IMG/VR virus record: IMGVR_UViG_3300008266_000027
Span: 101,837 to 165,836 of that record
Source: a virus
Length of the DNA stretch: 64,000 nt
Direction: 5' to 3' (one strand)
In this document: in pieces, positions 12,481 to 19,797 of the stretch
Layout: every line of letters starts with the position of its first letter
Numbering within the stretch: the stretch's first letter is position 1
Notes under the pieces: model-generated
The model's input: only the letters and a program-made list of their open reading frames with translations
What the model was told of the DNA's origin: nothing
The model's database searches: none
Position numbers and translations under genes: made by a program

Positions 12481-12711
12481 ATGATTAAGTGGTATGCAAC
12501 AGAAGAACAAAAAAGAATTGCGGCTCTTAAACTCGAATCAACTGATTCTTTTCTAGCGCGTGGTGGAAAAATTGAAGTTATTGGCTCAATGACTGAAGCA
12601 AAATCAAAGAAAATCGATGCACAAAAATTGCTCGATAAAGTAGTAGGCACTAAGCATGAAAAAGAAGTAATGGCCTTGTTAAGATCACAGGGCATACAGG
12701 TGGAGGAGTAA
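12481..12711 (+). CDS. Small phage protein with GGKIEV motif, 76 aa
   Basis: The segment TDSFLARGGKIEVIGS matches REFLEKGGKIEVLPP in the protein at 33659, so both share a short 'F-L-x-x-GGKIE-V' module that I recall from many phage proteins. The C-terminal half is a charged helix. Function unknown. Confidence 0.75.
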   Translation: MIKWYATEEQKRIAALKLESTDSFLARGGKIEVIGSMTEAKSKKIDAQKLLDKVVGTKHEKEVMALLRSQGIQVEE

Positions 12712-12923
12712 TGGAAAATATAGATAGCTTAATTAAAGAAAAGAAAGTCCGTCAGCTAAGAATTGAACTGGACTACACAAAGGAGAGCATACTTAGCCTT
12801 CTAGCTTCGCTGCAAAATCAAAATATAGTAGGCTCTCCAGCGCTAATCAGTTCACTAACTGATTCACTTGTTAAGGTTAGCTCTGTAAAGTCAGAATTGG
12901 ATGATAAAATACTTCACTTTTAA
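12711..12923 (+). CDS. Coiled-coil protein, 70 aa
   Basis: ATG 12711 shares one base with the previous stop and follows GGAGGAG. Entirely helical with heptad leucines (ESILSLLASLQNQN, SLTDSLVKVSSVKSEL). Probably oligomeric. Function unknown. Confidence 0.7.
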   Translation: MENIDSLIKEKKVRQLRIELDYTKESILSLLASLQNQNIVGSPALISSLTDSLVKVSSVKSELDDKILHF

Positions 12924-12932
12924 AGGAGTCGT

Positions 12933-13244
12933 ATGAGCATTAACGAAGACGCAATTATTTGCACTTATAATGGCTATCATTTAATAGAGGAGAAAGAGTA
13001 CGAAGAGGACAACATAAAGAACTTTCATTTAGTATACGATGGCGACAAGTACGTCGGTATGATGCCATACTCTCCATATAACAGACCGAGTGGTGCAGTG
13101 TTTAAGATGTGGATTGACTGCGGCAGGCCTTCATATGAAGATATGCATGGTCAAAACGATAAGGCTATTCATAGATACTACACTCAATGGCTAGATAGAC
13201 AAATAGATAAACTATTAGTAGAAGAGATGACAAATGCGCTTTGA
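12933..13244 (+). CDS. Hypothetical protein, 103 aa
   Basis: ATG 12933 after AAAGGAG. Beta-rich middle (YHLIEEKEYEED, VYDGDKYVGMMPYSPYN) and a C-terminal helix with YYTQWLDRQIDKLL. No recognised domain. It overlaps the next gene by 11 bases. Confidence 0.7.
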   Translation: MSINEDAIICTYNGYHLIEEKEYEEDNIKNFHLVYDGDKYVGMMPYSPYNRPSGAVFKMWIDCGRPSYEDMHGQNDKAIHRYYTQWLDRQIDKLLVEEMTNAL

Positions 13245-13422
13245 AGAACATCCGACCTGGCGAATGCTAGAAGAAGGCAAGCAGTACTTCAAGTTTCTTG
13301 AAGAAACTACTATTTCTGCAGACCTTGCTTCTACTGCTCGCCAGGCAATGACGTCGCTATACAGTCTTCAGCTTGAGGTTGAAAATCAACTTACTAATCA
13401 GGAGGACGAGGGTGAACAGTGA
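13234..13422 (+). CDS. Small helical protein, 62 aa
   Basis: ATG 13234 after GAAGAGATGACAAA. Helical, acidic C-terminus (NQEDEGEQ). It overlaps the next gene's GTG by 11 bases. No recognised domain. Confidence 0.65.
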   Translation: MRFEEHPTWRMLEEGKQYFKFLEETTISADLASTARQAMTSLYSLQLEVENQLTNQEDEGEQ

Positions 13423-13810
13423 TGCGATTAGATTATTTAAACTAATACAAGAGCGCAACGCCCTAGCGTTTGACAGAAGTCGCAAGCGATCTAAGGCTGG
13501 TAGACTAAGAGATAAGTTTAAAAAAACAGATTCTTTATCAAAAGAGCTTATTAAAGAATTTAACTTAGCATTTACAGGCTATAAAAATGCCTGCAAAAAA
13601 CTTGCAACATTTACTAAAAAGCACAGAAAATTCAGAAATTATGCTAAAAGTAAGTATCTAACAAGGCAAAAAACTGATGCGTCAAACCACATAGTGGGAA
13701 TCTCGCTTATGCTAGATGGTCAACGAAATTTTTTTAGTATTAAAGCCATTGAGACGTGTTTGCAAGAAGTAGAGATTGAGCAGATCTTACTAGGGTTACC
13801 TCAGATATGA
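13412..13810 (+). CDS. Basic hypothetical protein, GTG start, 132 aa
   Basis: GTG 13412 is chosen because AGGAGG lies six bases upstream. Very basic first two thirds (DRSRKRSKAGRLRDKF, KKHRKFRNYAKSKY), suggesting nucleic-acid binding, then a mixed C-terminus. It overlaps the receiver-domain gene by four bases. Confidence 0.7.
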   Translation: MNSDAIRLFKLIQERNALAFDRSRKRSKAGRLRDKFKKTDSLSKELIKEFNLAFTGYKNACKKLATFTKKHRKFRNYAKSKYLTRQKTDASNHIVGISLMLDGQRNFFSIKAIETCLQEVEIEQILLGLPQI

Positions 13811-14145
13811 GAATATTAGCAATAGACGACACACGTGAACTCACTGAGGCTCATGTGCTGGTAAGAAATTTTAATGAAGGCATAAGGCAGCTAGAGCGAA
13901 ATGGTCCATGGGATCTGCTACTACTTGATCATGATCTGGCTTCTTTTGATTCAGATGGCAGAGAAAAAACAGGCTATGATATCATGTGCTTTTTAGAAGA
14001 AAATCTGCACCTTGCTCCTAAAAAGATCGAGTGTGTTAGCGCTAATCCAGTAGGCAGATCAAGAATTACAGCTATGATAGTGAGGTTAAATGAAAAAATT
14101 AAACAGGCATCAGGCGATGGCGACAATATACAGGATATTCTATAA
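13807..14145 (+). CDS. Receiver-like domain protein (cREC type), 112 aa
   Basis: Response-regulator-like alpha/beta start: MRILAIDDTREL, then WDLLLLDHDLASFDSDG with the acceptor-like Asp, TGYDIMCFLEE and VSANPVGRSR. The DHDL signature and GYD..CFLEE fit the phage 'cyclic-phosphate-processing receiver' (cREC) group rather than classical REC domains. No output domain is fused. Activity is not known from sequence. Confidence 0.75.
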   Translation: MRILAIDDTRELTEAHVLVRNFNEGIRQLERNGPWDLLLLDHDLASFDSDGREKTGYDIMCFLEENLHLAPKKIECVSANPVGRSRITAMIVRLNEKIKQASGDGDNIQDIL

Positions 14146-14236
14146 ATTAGATATTATAACTTTTGAAGAACTAGACACGAGTGTAGATGGACTTCAAGTA
14201 CTCATGCTGCATGACTGGTTCAAAGGAGATAGCTAG
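14117..14236 (+). CDS. KLxII-family microprotein, 39 aa
   Basis: Core TIYRIFYKLDIITFEELD, sharing KLDIITFEE with the protein at 11214 although the genes lie 3 kb apart. It overlaps the receiver gene by 29 bases. Second helix LQVLMLHDWF. Confidence 0.65.
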   Translation: MATIYRIFYKLDIITFEELDTSVDGLQVLMLHDWFKGDS

Positions 14237-14487
14237 TGTTTTCACTTATTTTTCTAGCTGCTACAATTATTTATTTTTTTAAGTTTCATCATAAAGTATT
14301 GGATAGGCTTGGACTATCTGAACGAGATGATAATCTTATGGCCATTGGACTATTTTCAGGTGTAGTGCTTAGAAACGCCGCTATATTTCTTGAAGCCTTA
14401 TTTGTCAGTGGCACAATATTTATGGGTGAACTATTAATTGCTCTTATCTTTATTTTTCTAATAAAGTCTAGATACGATAAGTTATAA
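14236..14487 (+). CDS. Membrane protein, about three TM segments, GTG start, 83 aa
   Basis: GTG 14236 shares one base with the previous stop and follows AAAGGAG. Hydrophobic segments near 2-15, 36-50 and 55-76. The middle KVLDRLGLSERDDNL loosely echoes the KLxII motif. Confidence 0.65.
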   Translation: MFSLIFLAATIIYFFKFHHKVLDRLGLSERDDNLMAIGLFSGVVLRNAAIFLEALFVSGTIFMGELLIALIFIFLIKSRYDKL

Positions 14488-14492
14488 TATAA

Positions 14493-14504
14493 CAGGCTCG
14501 ATTT
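14493..14504 (+). promoter_or_regulatory. Class II promoter motif (CAGGCTCGATTT)
   Basis: ATGAAAAAC follows after six bases (14511), then AAAGGGG before the gene at 14533. A TATAAT ten bases upstream may be a second -10. Confidence 0.65.
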
Positions 14505-14532
14505 CATATCATGAAAAACAAAAGGGGTTTGT

Positions 14533-14763
14533 ATGTTTAGAACAGAAGTCGGTGAGTATAAAGGCCATAAGACTATCTCCATATTTAATGATGATAAGTT
14601 TGTTGTTAGTTTTGGGATTAGCAAGGCGAAAGCAATACTAGAGGTTTTAGACGACGTAAAAGAGTTTGTCGAAAAAAATCAAACTAATAGTTCTTCAAAG
14701 ATTAATTTTGATTCTCTTACTGAAGAGCAGAAAAAAGCCATTATGCAGTTCATAAAGGGTTAA
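14533..14763 (+). CDS. Conserved small phage protein, 76 aa
   Basis: ATG 14533 after AAAGGGG. The N-terminal half is beta-rich (GEYKGHKTISIFNDDKFVVSFG) followed by ISKAKAILEVLDDVKEFVE, a layout I recall in many phage proteins. Ends with a helix (EEQKKAIMQFIKG). Function unknown. Confidence 0.78.
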   Translation: MFRTEVGEYKGHKTISIFNDDKFVVSFGISKAKAILEVLDDVKEFVEKNQTNSSSKINFDSLTEEQKKAIMQFIKG

Positions 14764-14764
14764 T

Positions 14765-14875
14765 GTGAAGAAGAATGCTTTACTAAAAGTTTTAGCGGCA
14801 CTCGTTGTACCAGGCGCAGTGCCGCTTGTAATTGCTTATTATGCTTATAAATTGATTAAGTATAAGAATAAATGA
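14765..14875 (+). CDS. Tiny membrane protein, GTG start, 36 aa
   Basis: GTG 14765 follows AAAGGG and lies one base after the previous stop. KK at the N-terminus, a hydrophobic Ala/Val/Pro helix, and a Lys/Tyr-rich tail. A single-pass profile. Confidence 0.6.
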   Translation: MKKNALLKVLAALVVPGAVPLVIAYYAYKLIKYKNK

Positions 14876-14876
14876 A

Positions 14877-14898
14877 AGGACCGAATGTCTCGGTCTTA
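14877..14898 (+). promoter_or_regulatory. Leader hairpin
   Basis: AGGACCGA pairs with TCGGTCTT (one G-T) around a short loop, 18 bases before the gene at 14916. No T-run follows; it may protect or attenuate the transcript. Confidence 0.45.
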
Positions 14899-14915
14899 GC
14901 AACATAAGGATTTTT

Positions 14916-15428
14916 ATGGCCCAAAATCAGCGGGAAGCAACGTTTCAGGCAATCACTAGTGTGTTGGAAAACAGCGGTGTGAGCTTTAATCCTGGTGAAG
15001 ACGTCAAAAGTGTTATCACCTCAGATCACAAGAAAAAAGTAAGAGAAATTCTAATAACTGGTCTCAAAGATGGATCAATAACTTCTTCTACAGAATTTGC
15101 AGGAAAGATGACTAGCGACGTAGATTATAGTAAGTATTGCAGCGGATTAATCTCTAACTGGATTAAGAAGGATCCGCGCTTGAATGGCAATGTAAAGCAT
15201 CAGAGCTCTAGTGGTTCAGGTAAATCTGTTTCTCGTGTAGGTAACGGCGATTCACAGGTAAAAGAGCTTCGTAAATTACTTAAAGCAACTGCAGGTACAG
15301 ACTCCGAGCAAGAAGTTCAAGAAGCCCTTAATTCCAGACTAGAAGAGTTAAAGGTTGAAAAAACTTCAAAAGCAAAGAGCTCAATAGTCGCGGAATCTGT
15401 GCCTGAAAATCTTAGGCACTTAGTTTAA
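14916..15428 (+). CDS. Conserved phage protein, 160-aa paralogue family, copy 4 (divergent)
   Basis: 170 residues. Aligns end to end with copies 1-3 but is more divergent: LENSGVSFNPGEDVKSV, YCSGLISNWIKKDPRLNG, VKELRKLLKAT and the tail SVPENLRHLV. It is not in a terminator cassette. It may be closest to the ancestral form, from which copies 1-3 arose. Function unknown. Confidence 0.85.
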   Translation: MAQNQREATFQAITSVLENSGVSFNPGEDVKSVITSDHKKKVREILITGLKDGSITSSTEFAGKMTSDVDYSKYCSGLISNWIKKDPRLNGNVKHQSSSGSGKSVSRVGNGDSQVKELRKLLKATAGTDSEQEVQEALNSRLEELKVEKTSKAKSSIVAESVPENLRHLV

Positions 15429-15429
15429 T

Positions 15430-15498
15430 ATGGATCCCATAGTAAAAAATATAATAATACTATTGTTTTGTGTAACGCTTTTATCAGAGTTTAAATGA
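15430..15498 (+). CDS. Possible 22-aa membrane peptide
   Basis: ATG 15430 encodes MDPIVKNIIILLFCVTLL plus four residues, a single hydrophobic helix. It ends in ATGA overlap with the next gene. No clear ribosome-binding site. Confidence 0.4.
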   Translation: MDPIVKNIIILLFCVTLLSEFK

Positions 15499-15674
15499 CC
15501 AGATGTGAAAAGCATCCTAAATTTAACGGTAAAAAAATGCCCAAGCATCAATGCTTGGGCTGTCTAAATCTATACATTAAAATGCACAAATCGCCTAGAG
15601 CACCACATAAGCCCTCTAAAACTTTTAAGAGTGCTAAAACCTATACAAGAAAAACAAAATATAAAAAGGACTAG
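15495..15674 (+). CDS. Small Cys/His Zn-binding basic protein, 59 aa
   Basis: Cys/His spacing CEKH ... CLGC suggests one zinc site; I recall 'C..HP.y...k.P...C..C..ly' from many short phage proteins. The C-terminus is very basic (KTFKSAKTYTRKTKYKK). A perfect inverted repeat (15539-15560) is inside the gene. Confidence 0.7.
   Translation: MTRCEKHPKFNGKKMPKHQCLGCLNLYIKMHKSPRAPHKPSKTFKSAKTYTRKTKYKKD
15539..15560 (+). repeat. Perfect 9-bp inverted repeat inside a CDS
   Basis: GCCCAAGCA / TGCTTGGGC with TCAA loop. No T-run, so probably not a terminator; it encodes the Cys region of the host gene. Confidence 0.7.
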
Positions 15675-15678
15675 CGTT

Positions 15679-16161
15679 ATGGATCAAAGAGAGTACCTAG
15701 CTCTACGAGATAAGGGTAGAAAGCACATGATAACTACATTAAAATGTTTTGAGTTTTGGGGACAAAGAGTAGGCCGCATAAACGGCGACATTAAGAATAA
15801 GTGGAGCGAAGCAAGATGGTATGCAGACCTAGGCTCAAGTTCTTTATTTGAGTTATTGAATGTTGATGTAGTATATAAGTCTGATCCAGATAAAGGTTTT
15901 AGATATAGAGTGCTGGATACTGCCAATCGAATCTCAATAAATCTATTCTTATTTAGATATATGGTTATTCTATATAAGTTGTTTTTTTATAATGTAGCAT
16001 ACACTGCGGCCATGCTTAAGAATCCAGAGCATGCTAGAGACATAGTGTTGTCCGCTGACCATAGAAATAAAATTATACTAGCAAAACCTTTTATTTTTAC
16101 AGTTAAAATTTATTACGGAGTTAGGCGGTGGATTGCCGGTAAAATTCAGCGGGGGCGCTGA
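15679..16161 (+). CDS. Hypothetical protein with one hydrophobic segment, 160 aa
   Basis: ATG 15679 follows AAAAAGGA; upstream in-frame codons lie inside the previous gene. A basic N-terminal half (GRKHMITTLKCFEFWGQRVG) is followed by a hydrophobic aromatic segment (INLFLFRYMVILYKLFFYNV, about residues 94-113) and a basic end. Possibly membrane-associated. No family recognised. Confidence 0.7.
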   Translation: MDQREYLALRDKGRKHMITTLKCFEFWGQRVGRINGDIKNKWSEARWYADLGSSSLFELLNVDVVYKSDPDKGFRYRVLDTANRISINLFLFRYMVILYKLFFYNVAYTAAMLKNPEHARDIVLSADHRNKIILAKPFIFTVKIYYGVRRWIAGKIQRGR

Positions 16162-16173
16162 CACTGCTACGCC
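16159..16173 (+). promoter_or_regulatory. Box A element, variant copy 6
   Basis: TGACACTGCTACGCC at the end of the previous gene, 42 bases before the class II CGATAT at 16201. The downstream half of the hairpin seen in other copies is missing. Confidence 0.5.
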
Positions 16174-16194
16174 GAATACCGCTATAGGCTACAA

Positions 16195-16206
16195 CAGAAT
16201 CGATAT
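16195..16206 (+). promoter_or_regulatory. Class II promoter motif (CAGAATCGATAT)
   Basis: Lies 18 bases before ATG 16225, with AAAAGGA as ribosome-binding site. Confidence 0.75.
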
Positions 16207-16224
16207 ATTTCTAAAAGGATAACT

Positions 16225-16710
16225 ATGAGTAAATTTGTTGGAATCAAAAAAGGTGACATTGTTCGTGTAAAGTTCATTGAGATGCGCGATCTTGTTGGCG
16301 TCAAAGGTACGAATAAAAGAAGACAAAGCTATCAGCTTGTAGGTGAATGGGAACTCGGAGCTAACATACTTGCCTTTACCTATGGCGGAGACTTTCTAGT
16401 TAAGAAAGACTTTCCTGACAACGCTAGTCCTCAAGAAACGCTTGAGCTACTTAACCATCTTGATGGTGGCGAATTTGACATACCTCAAGATATAGTAGCA
16501 GCTATTGATGTTATAGATGCTGCTTATAAGTTTGTAAGCGAAGACCATAAGATCTGCATGATCATGTCCGACAGTGAATTGCTTATAAATGGAGAAAAAC
16601 TTACCAATACAGGCGATGAAAAGCATCTAGATTTATTTGTCGAATTCGTAGAACGATATTTAACTAGTAAAGCGATAAATGATTCGCTTAAAAAGGAGAA
16701 GGATGTTTAA
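16225..16710 (+). CDS. Hypothetical protein, paralogue of 44562, 161 aa
   Basis: Starts MSKFVGIKKGDIVRVKF and has AFTYGGDFLVKKDF; the protein at 44562 has LGIKKNDIVRIKF and AYYSGGDFLVGENF. Both then have a DVIDAAYKFVS / EIVDDARRFIS segment and ELLINGEKL / ELFINGKPL, so the whole fold is shared. The N-terminal part may be a small beta-barrel. Function unknown. Confidence 0.75.
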   Translation: MSKFVGIKKGDIVRVKFIEMRDLVGVKGTNKRRQSYQLVGEWELGANILAFTYGGDFLVKKDFPDNASPQETLELLNHLDGGEFDIPQDIVAAIDVIDAAYKFVSEDHKICMIMSDSELLINGEKLTNTGDEKHLDLFVEFVERYLTSKAINDSLKKEKDV

Positions 16711-16873
16711 GGTACTATTTATATTCTTTATTCTTACAACCGGAAGCGTCGCTGGTGCAGCTATTATGGCAGCTATGATTTCTATCTCCGTATATTCCAA
16801 TATTGACAGCACCCTTGATAAGCTCAGGAGTAACAGGTTCGTTGAACGGTTCATTAAGCCTATCTGGGCATAG
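16703..16873 (+). CDS. Small membrane or exported protein, 56 aa
   Basis: ATG 16703 after AAGGAGAAGG. N-terminal hydrophobic helix (VLFIFFILTTGSVAGAAIM), then a charged tail. It overlaps the antisense frame of the Zn-ribbon gene over most of its length. Confidence 0.55.
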   Translation: MFKVLFIFFILTTGSVAGAAIMAAMISISVYSNIDSTLDKLRSNRFVERFIKPIWA

Positions 16874-17044
16874 CTTGCTATATATTCTAGCTGTAGAAAC
16901 AGAGCGCAGCTCCATGTAGCCGCAGCTCCTGCACTTCATCCAGTCCCGCGAATACTCGCTCATCCAGTGAGATGAGAAAGTATAACCTTTACATAAAGGG
17001 CAAAGATTCATGAATGATTGCATATCATGGTCACTATAAGTCAT
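16715..17044 (-). CDS. Zn-ribbon protein, possibly leaderless, 109 aa
   Basis: Start at 17044 (MTYSDHDMQSF) rather than 17053, because the upstream ATG overlaps the -10 TATAAT. Two CxxC knuckles (CPLC and CRSC, 20-odd residues apart) form a clear zinc ribbon in the first 45 residues. The C-terminal part overlaps the + strand gene at 16703 and contains more Cys/His, so its reality beyond about 16870 is less sure. It is a lone leftward gene in a rightward region. Confidence 0.55.
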   Translation of the reverse strand: MTYSDHDMQSFMNLCPLCKGYTFSSHWMSEYSRDWMKCRSCGYMELRSVSTARIYSKLCPDRLNEPFNEPVTPELIKGAVNIGIYGDRNHSCHNSCTSDASGCKNKEYK

Positions 17045-17051
17045 GTAAAAC

Positions 17052-17057
17052 ATTATA
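17052..17057 (-). promoter_or_regulatory. Class I (host-like) -10, near-leaderless
   Basis: TATAAT on the minus strand, seven bases before the ATG at 17044. No clear -35. Confidence 0.55.
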
Positions 17058-17088
17058 CTTTGTAATAGGGCTTACTTGACTAAATATA

Positions 17089-17097
17089 TGATATAAT
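17089..17097 (+). promoter_or_regulatory. Class I extended -10 (TGATATAAT)
   Basis: Extended -10 for the gene at 17130; TTGACT upstream is too close (10-base spacer) to be a -35. Confidence 0.6.
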
Positions 17098-17129
17098 TAA
17101 GTTATTATAACTTCTTAAAAGTGGGGGTT

Positions 17130-17519
17130 ATGGGACGTGGCAAGAAAGATTCACCAGAAGACTGGAAAAGATACAAGAAGCTGGAGCAAGAGAACGAAAA
17201 ATTAAAAAGAGAAGTTACAAAACTTAGAAAATTAGTAAATTCAAATTGCATAGACCAGCTTGAAGAAAGAGAAGAGAAGGTAAAGGAAAGTCGCAGTAGA
17301 GGTATTGAGATTGAGCCTATAGAGCCTATATGTGAAAATTGTGGCAAAACAGAGTTTAAAAAGATTCAATTTAAAAGACTAGACGGTGAGTTTGAAATAA
17401 AAGTTTGTGCTGTCTGCTCTTACAGAGGTAATCTAAAAAAACTTAAGGTAAAAGATGAGCAAAGAAGTCTTAAAGATATCAAGCAACGGCCAATGGACTC
17501 TGGAGAAGAGCCTCAATAA
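17130..17519 (+). CDS. Coiled-coil Zn-ribbon protein, 129 aa
   Basis: ATG 17130 follows GGGGG; a GTG at 17121 is less likely. Residues 5-50 are a charged coiled coil (RYKKLEQENEKLKREVTKL); a zinc ribbon follows with CENC ... CAVC. I recall this coiled-coil plus Zn-ribbon layout in proteins next to head/tail genes of other large phages. Function unknown. It overlaps the next gene by 65 bases in another frame. Confidence 0.75.
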   Translation: MGRGKKDSPEDWKRYKKLEQENEKLKREVTKLRKLVNSNCIDQLEEREEKVKESRSRGIEIEPIEPICENCGKTEFKKIQFKRLDGEFEIKVCAVCSYRGNLKKLKVKDEQRSLKDIKQRPMDSGEEPQ

Positions 17520-18078
17520 GGCTTCACTGTTTACTGCAGCTGCACTAGCGGGCATGCTGTCGCAGGATCCAGGTCAACTAAACACACAGAAAATTCCCTA
17601 CGCTCCGCAAGATAGCAGTTCAAACGAGCAGGTGAGCCTTCATCCAGATCTTCATCACATTGCTTTCATAGAAAGTTCTAGTGGTAAAAACAAGAAACAT
17701 AAGACGGTAAACTACGGATTGAATAGAGGTGATTCAGCTGCTGGCCTAACAGGTCTAATGCCTCATACTATTAAAGAGATAGTCGGAAAAAACCCCGACA
17801 TCAAAGCTAAGTATGGGTCACTCTTAGATAAAGATCATAATGAGATAACCTCATATGTAAACTCGAATGAAAACGCAGACAAAGAGCTTGCCAACAAACA
17901 CTGGAGCAGGCTGTCTAGAGTCTTTCCAAGAGATGAACTAAGACGCGTCTATGCCTGGAAGAACGGCGTGACGGGCGCAATTAAAGCATCGGATGACCAG
18001 GTAAAAAGCCATCCGTATGTTAGAAAATATCTCAACTTAAAATATCAAGAAAGAAGTCCCGCAAATACTATAAAATAG
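17455..18078 (+). CDS. Lytic transglycosylase/lysozyme-like virion protein, 207 aa
   Basis: N-terminus MSKEVLKISSNGQWTLEK shares the 'ISxNGQWxLxK' tag with the protein at 38754. The middle has features of the SLT/goose-lysozyme fold: IAFIESSSGKNKKH (catalytic Glu followed by SS), AAGLTGLMPHTIKEIV and a late RRVYAWKNGVTGA. This suggests a peptidoglycan-cleaving enzyme carried in the virion. No signal peptide; an Ala-rich hydrophobic stretch lies near residues 24-34. Ends in a bidirectional terminator. Confidence 0.65.
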   Translation: MSKEVLKISSNGQWTLEKSLNKASLFTAAALAGMLSQDPGQLNTQKIPYAPQDSSSNEQVSLHPDLHHIAFIESSSGKNKKHKTVNYGLNRGDSAAGLTGLMPHTIKEIVGKNPDIKAKYGSLLDKDHNEITSYVNSNENADKELANKHWSRLSRVFPRDELRRVYAWKNGVTGAIKASDDQVKSHPYVRKYLNLKYQERSPANTIK

Positions 18079-18100
18079 TGCGAGAGATTAACTCTCGCAC
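18078..18100. terminator. Bidirectional hairpin between convergent genes
   Basis: GTGCGAGAG (18078-18086) pairs with CTCTCGCAC (18092-18100), loop ATTAA. It covers the stop codons of the + gene ending 18078 and of nrdA. Confidence 0.75.
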
Positions 18101-19797
18101 GATTTACACTCATCGCCTCTACTAGCCATGTCCCCTTTTATAACCGAGCTAGATCTGCAATAATACAGAGTCTTTACACCGGCTTTCCAGGCATCTATAT
18201 GTACTTCGTGGAACCATTTAGGATCCGCGTCTGCTGGAAAGAATAGGTTTAAAGACTGGGCTTGATCTATGAATTTTTGTCTTTGACCTGCTTGTCTAAT
18301 GATAGATTTCTGATTTATCTCGTATGCAGTCTTAAATACTTCTTTCTCTGATTCAGATAGAAATTTTAACTGCTGAACCGAACCGTTGTCTACAAGTATT
18401 GATCTCCAGGTCTCGTCTGTGTTCTTGCCATATTTGTCTAGTATGACAGCAAGTTCTTTATTCTTTCTGATGAATACGCCTTTAGCCGTTTTGTCTGTAT
18501 AGGCATTTGCTATGATCGGCTCAATACCAGGACTCACATCGCCGGATATGATAGAGTTTGACCTAGTAGGAGCAACTGCAATAAGATGTGAGTTGTACAT
18601 TCCAGTTCCTCTGCACCACTCAGGCTCGCCATGTATTTTTGCCATCTTGCGCGATTCATCAACAGCAGACTCATGTATGTTCTTAAAAACCTCTGCGTTT
18701 AGCATCATAGAGTCAAATGAATCAAATGGCAGATTCTTCTGCTGAAGCAGAGTATGCCAACCTAAAACACCTATGCCAATGGCTCTACCCTTGACGGCTG
18801 ATCTCACCGAGCGCACGAAGCCTGGCAGATGTCTAGCTCTGTTGATGAACTCATTTAGTACACCATTTAAAAACTGGACCGTCAGGTTGACGAGATCAGT
18901 ATTCTTCCACTCATCCCATTTGACTAGATTTATAGACGATAGGCAGCATATAAAACTGTGATCATCGTCTGTAAACAGAGTAATCTCACTGCAAATATTG
19001 GTCATTGATACTTTTAGATTATTATTCTTATAGGCTTGAGGAGCAGAGTTGTTGACTGTATCCTCAAACATGATGTAGGGTTCGCCTGTTTCAAGTCTAG
19101 TTTTAAGCAGCTCGATCCAGCGTTGTCTTGCTTCTGAATTTCCGTTCTCTACCTTATTCATAAAATCATCTGAGACAACTGCACACTGATGCAGATTAAG
19201 ACACTGCCTGTTTACATCACCTTGAGGTCGTCTAATCGACAGGAACTCTTCAAAATCTTTATGTGTAACTCTTAGGTTAAGAGAGGCTGCTCCGCGACGA
19301 ACATTACCTTGTGAAGTAGCGATAATAGCTGTATCATAGCATTTTGCCCATGGCACTATACCCTCAGACTTTCCATTTGATCCGCCTCTAATTAACTCTC
19401 CGCGAGCTCTTATTCTATCTAGCGATATTCCTACTCCGCCACCATGCTTTGTAAGCATAGCCATCTCATGTAGTGATTTATAGATGCCATCTACAGAATC
19501 TGGTGTATCAATACCGAAGCAAGATATAGGAAGTCCTCTGTTAGTGCCGAGATTACTGAGCACCGGCGAAGCAGGGCAAAGCCAGTTCTTGTTGTACATT
19601 ACGTCAAAAAACCTAGCCTCAAGCTGCTTGTTGTTTATGGCTTCTGCTGCAGCTCTAGCTACTCTTCTATACATAGAGCGCGGAGTTTCGCCCTCTAGTA
19701 GATAGCCTTTTGAGATAGTAGCGTAGCCTTCTTCGGTCATCCAGTCTGGCGCTTCACCTTTTGATTTCAACTCTTCTAGCTTAGTCGTTTTCTGCAT
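18088..19797 (-). CDS. nrdA: Ribonucleotide reductase class I, large subunit, 569 aa
   Basis: Reduces ribonucleoside diphosphates to deoxy forms with NrdB. Active-site features are visible: ISCFG (first redox Cys), NICSEI (N-x-C-x-E with the thiyl Cys), CCLSSINL (second redox Cys), TLYYCR (Tyr-Tyr radical-transfer pair) and a C-terminal CKSC tail for re-reduction. It is shorter than E. coli NrdA (about 760) and lacks the N-terminal ATP cone, so dATP feedback inhibition through the cone is probably absent. Start 19797 chosen for GGAGGTAGCG just upstream. It overlaps nrdB by 17 bases. Confidence 0.95.
   Translation of the reverse strand: MQKTTKLEELKSKGEAPDWMTEEGYATISKGYLLEGETPRSMYRRVARAAAEAINNKQLEARFFDVMYNKNWLCPASPVLSNLGTNRGLPISCFGIDTPDSVDGIYKSLHEMAMLTKHGGGVGISLDRIRARGELIRGGSNGKSEGIVPWAKCYDTAIIATSQGNVRRGAASLNLRVTHKDFEEFLSIRRPQGDVNRQCLNLHQCAVVSDDFMNKVENGNSEARQRWIELLKTRLETGEPYIMFEDTVNNSAPQAYKNNNLKVSMTNICSEITLFTDDDHSFICCLSSINLVKWDEWKNTDLVNLTVQFLNGVLNEFINRARHLPGFVRSVRSAVKGRAIGIGVLGWHTLLQQKNLPFDSFDSMMLNAEVFKNIHESAVDESRKMAKIHGEPEWCRGTGMYNSHLIAVAPTRSNSIISGDVSPGIEPIIANAYTDKTAKGVFIRKNKELAVILDKYGKNTDETWRSILVDNGSVQQLKFLSESEKEVFKTAYEINQKSIIRQAGQRQKFIDQAQSLNLFFPADADPKWFHEVHIDAWKAGVKTLYYCRSSSVIKGDMASRGDECKSCES

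Noticed and set aside
12405-12695. Minus-strand open frame of 96 codons
   Set aside because: Lies antisense to the class II promoter and the 12481 gene; no start signals and no recognisable protein features.
14289-14624. Minus-strand open frame of 111 codons
   Set aside because: Shadow of the membrane-protein gene and of the 14533 gene with its promoter on the other strand.
16923-17053. Extending the Zn-ribbon gene start to ATG 17053
   Set aside because: That ATG overlaps the TATAAT, so it would not be in the transcript.
17076-17097. TTGACT and TATAAT as a -35/-10 pair before 17130
   Set aside because: The spacer is only 10 bases; only the extended -10 was retained.
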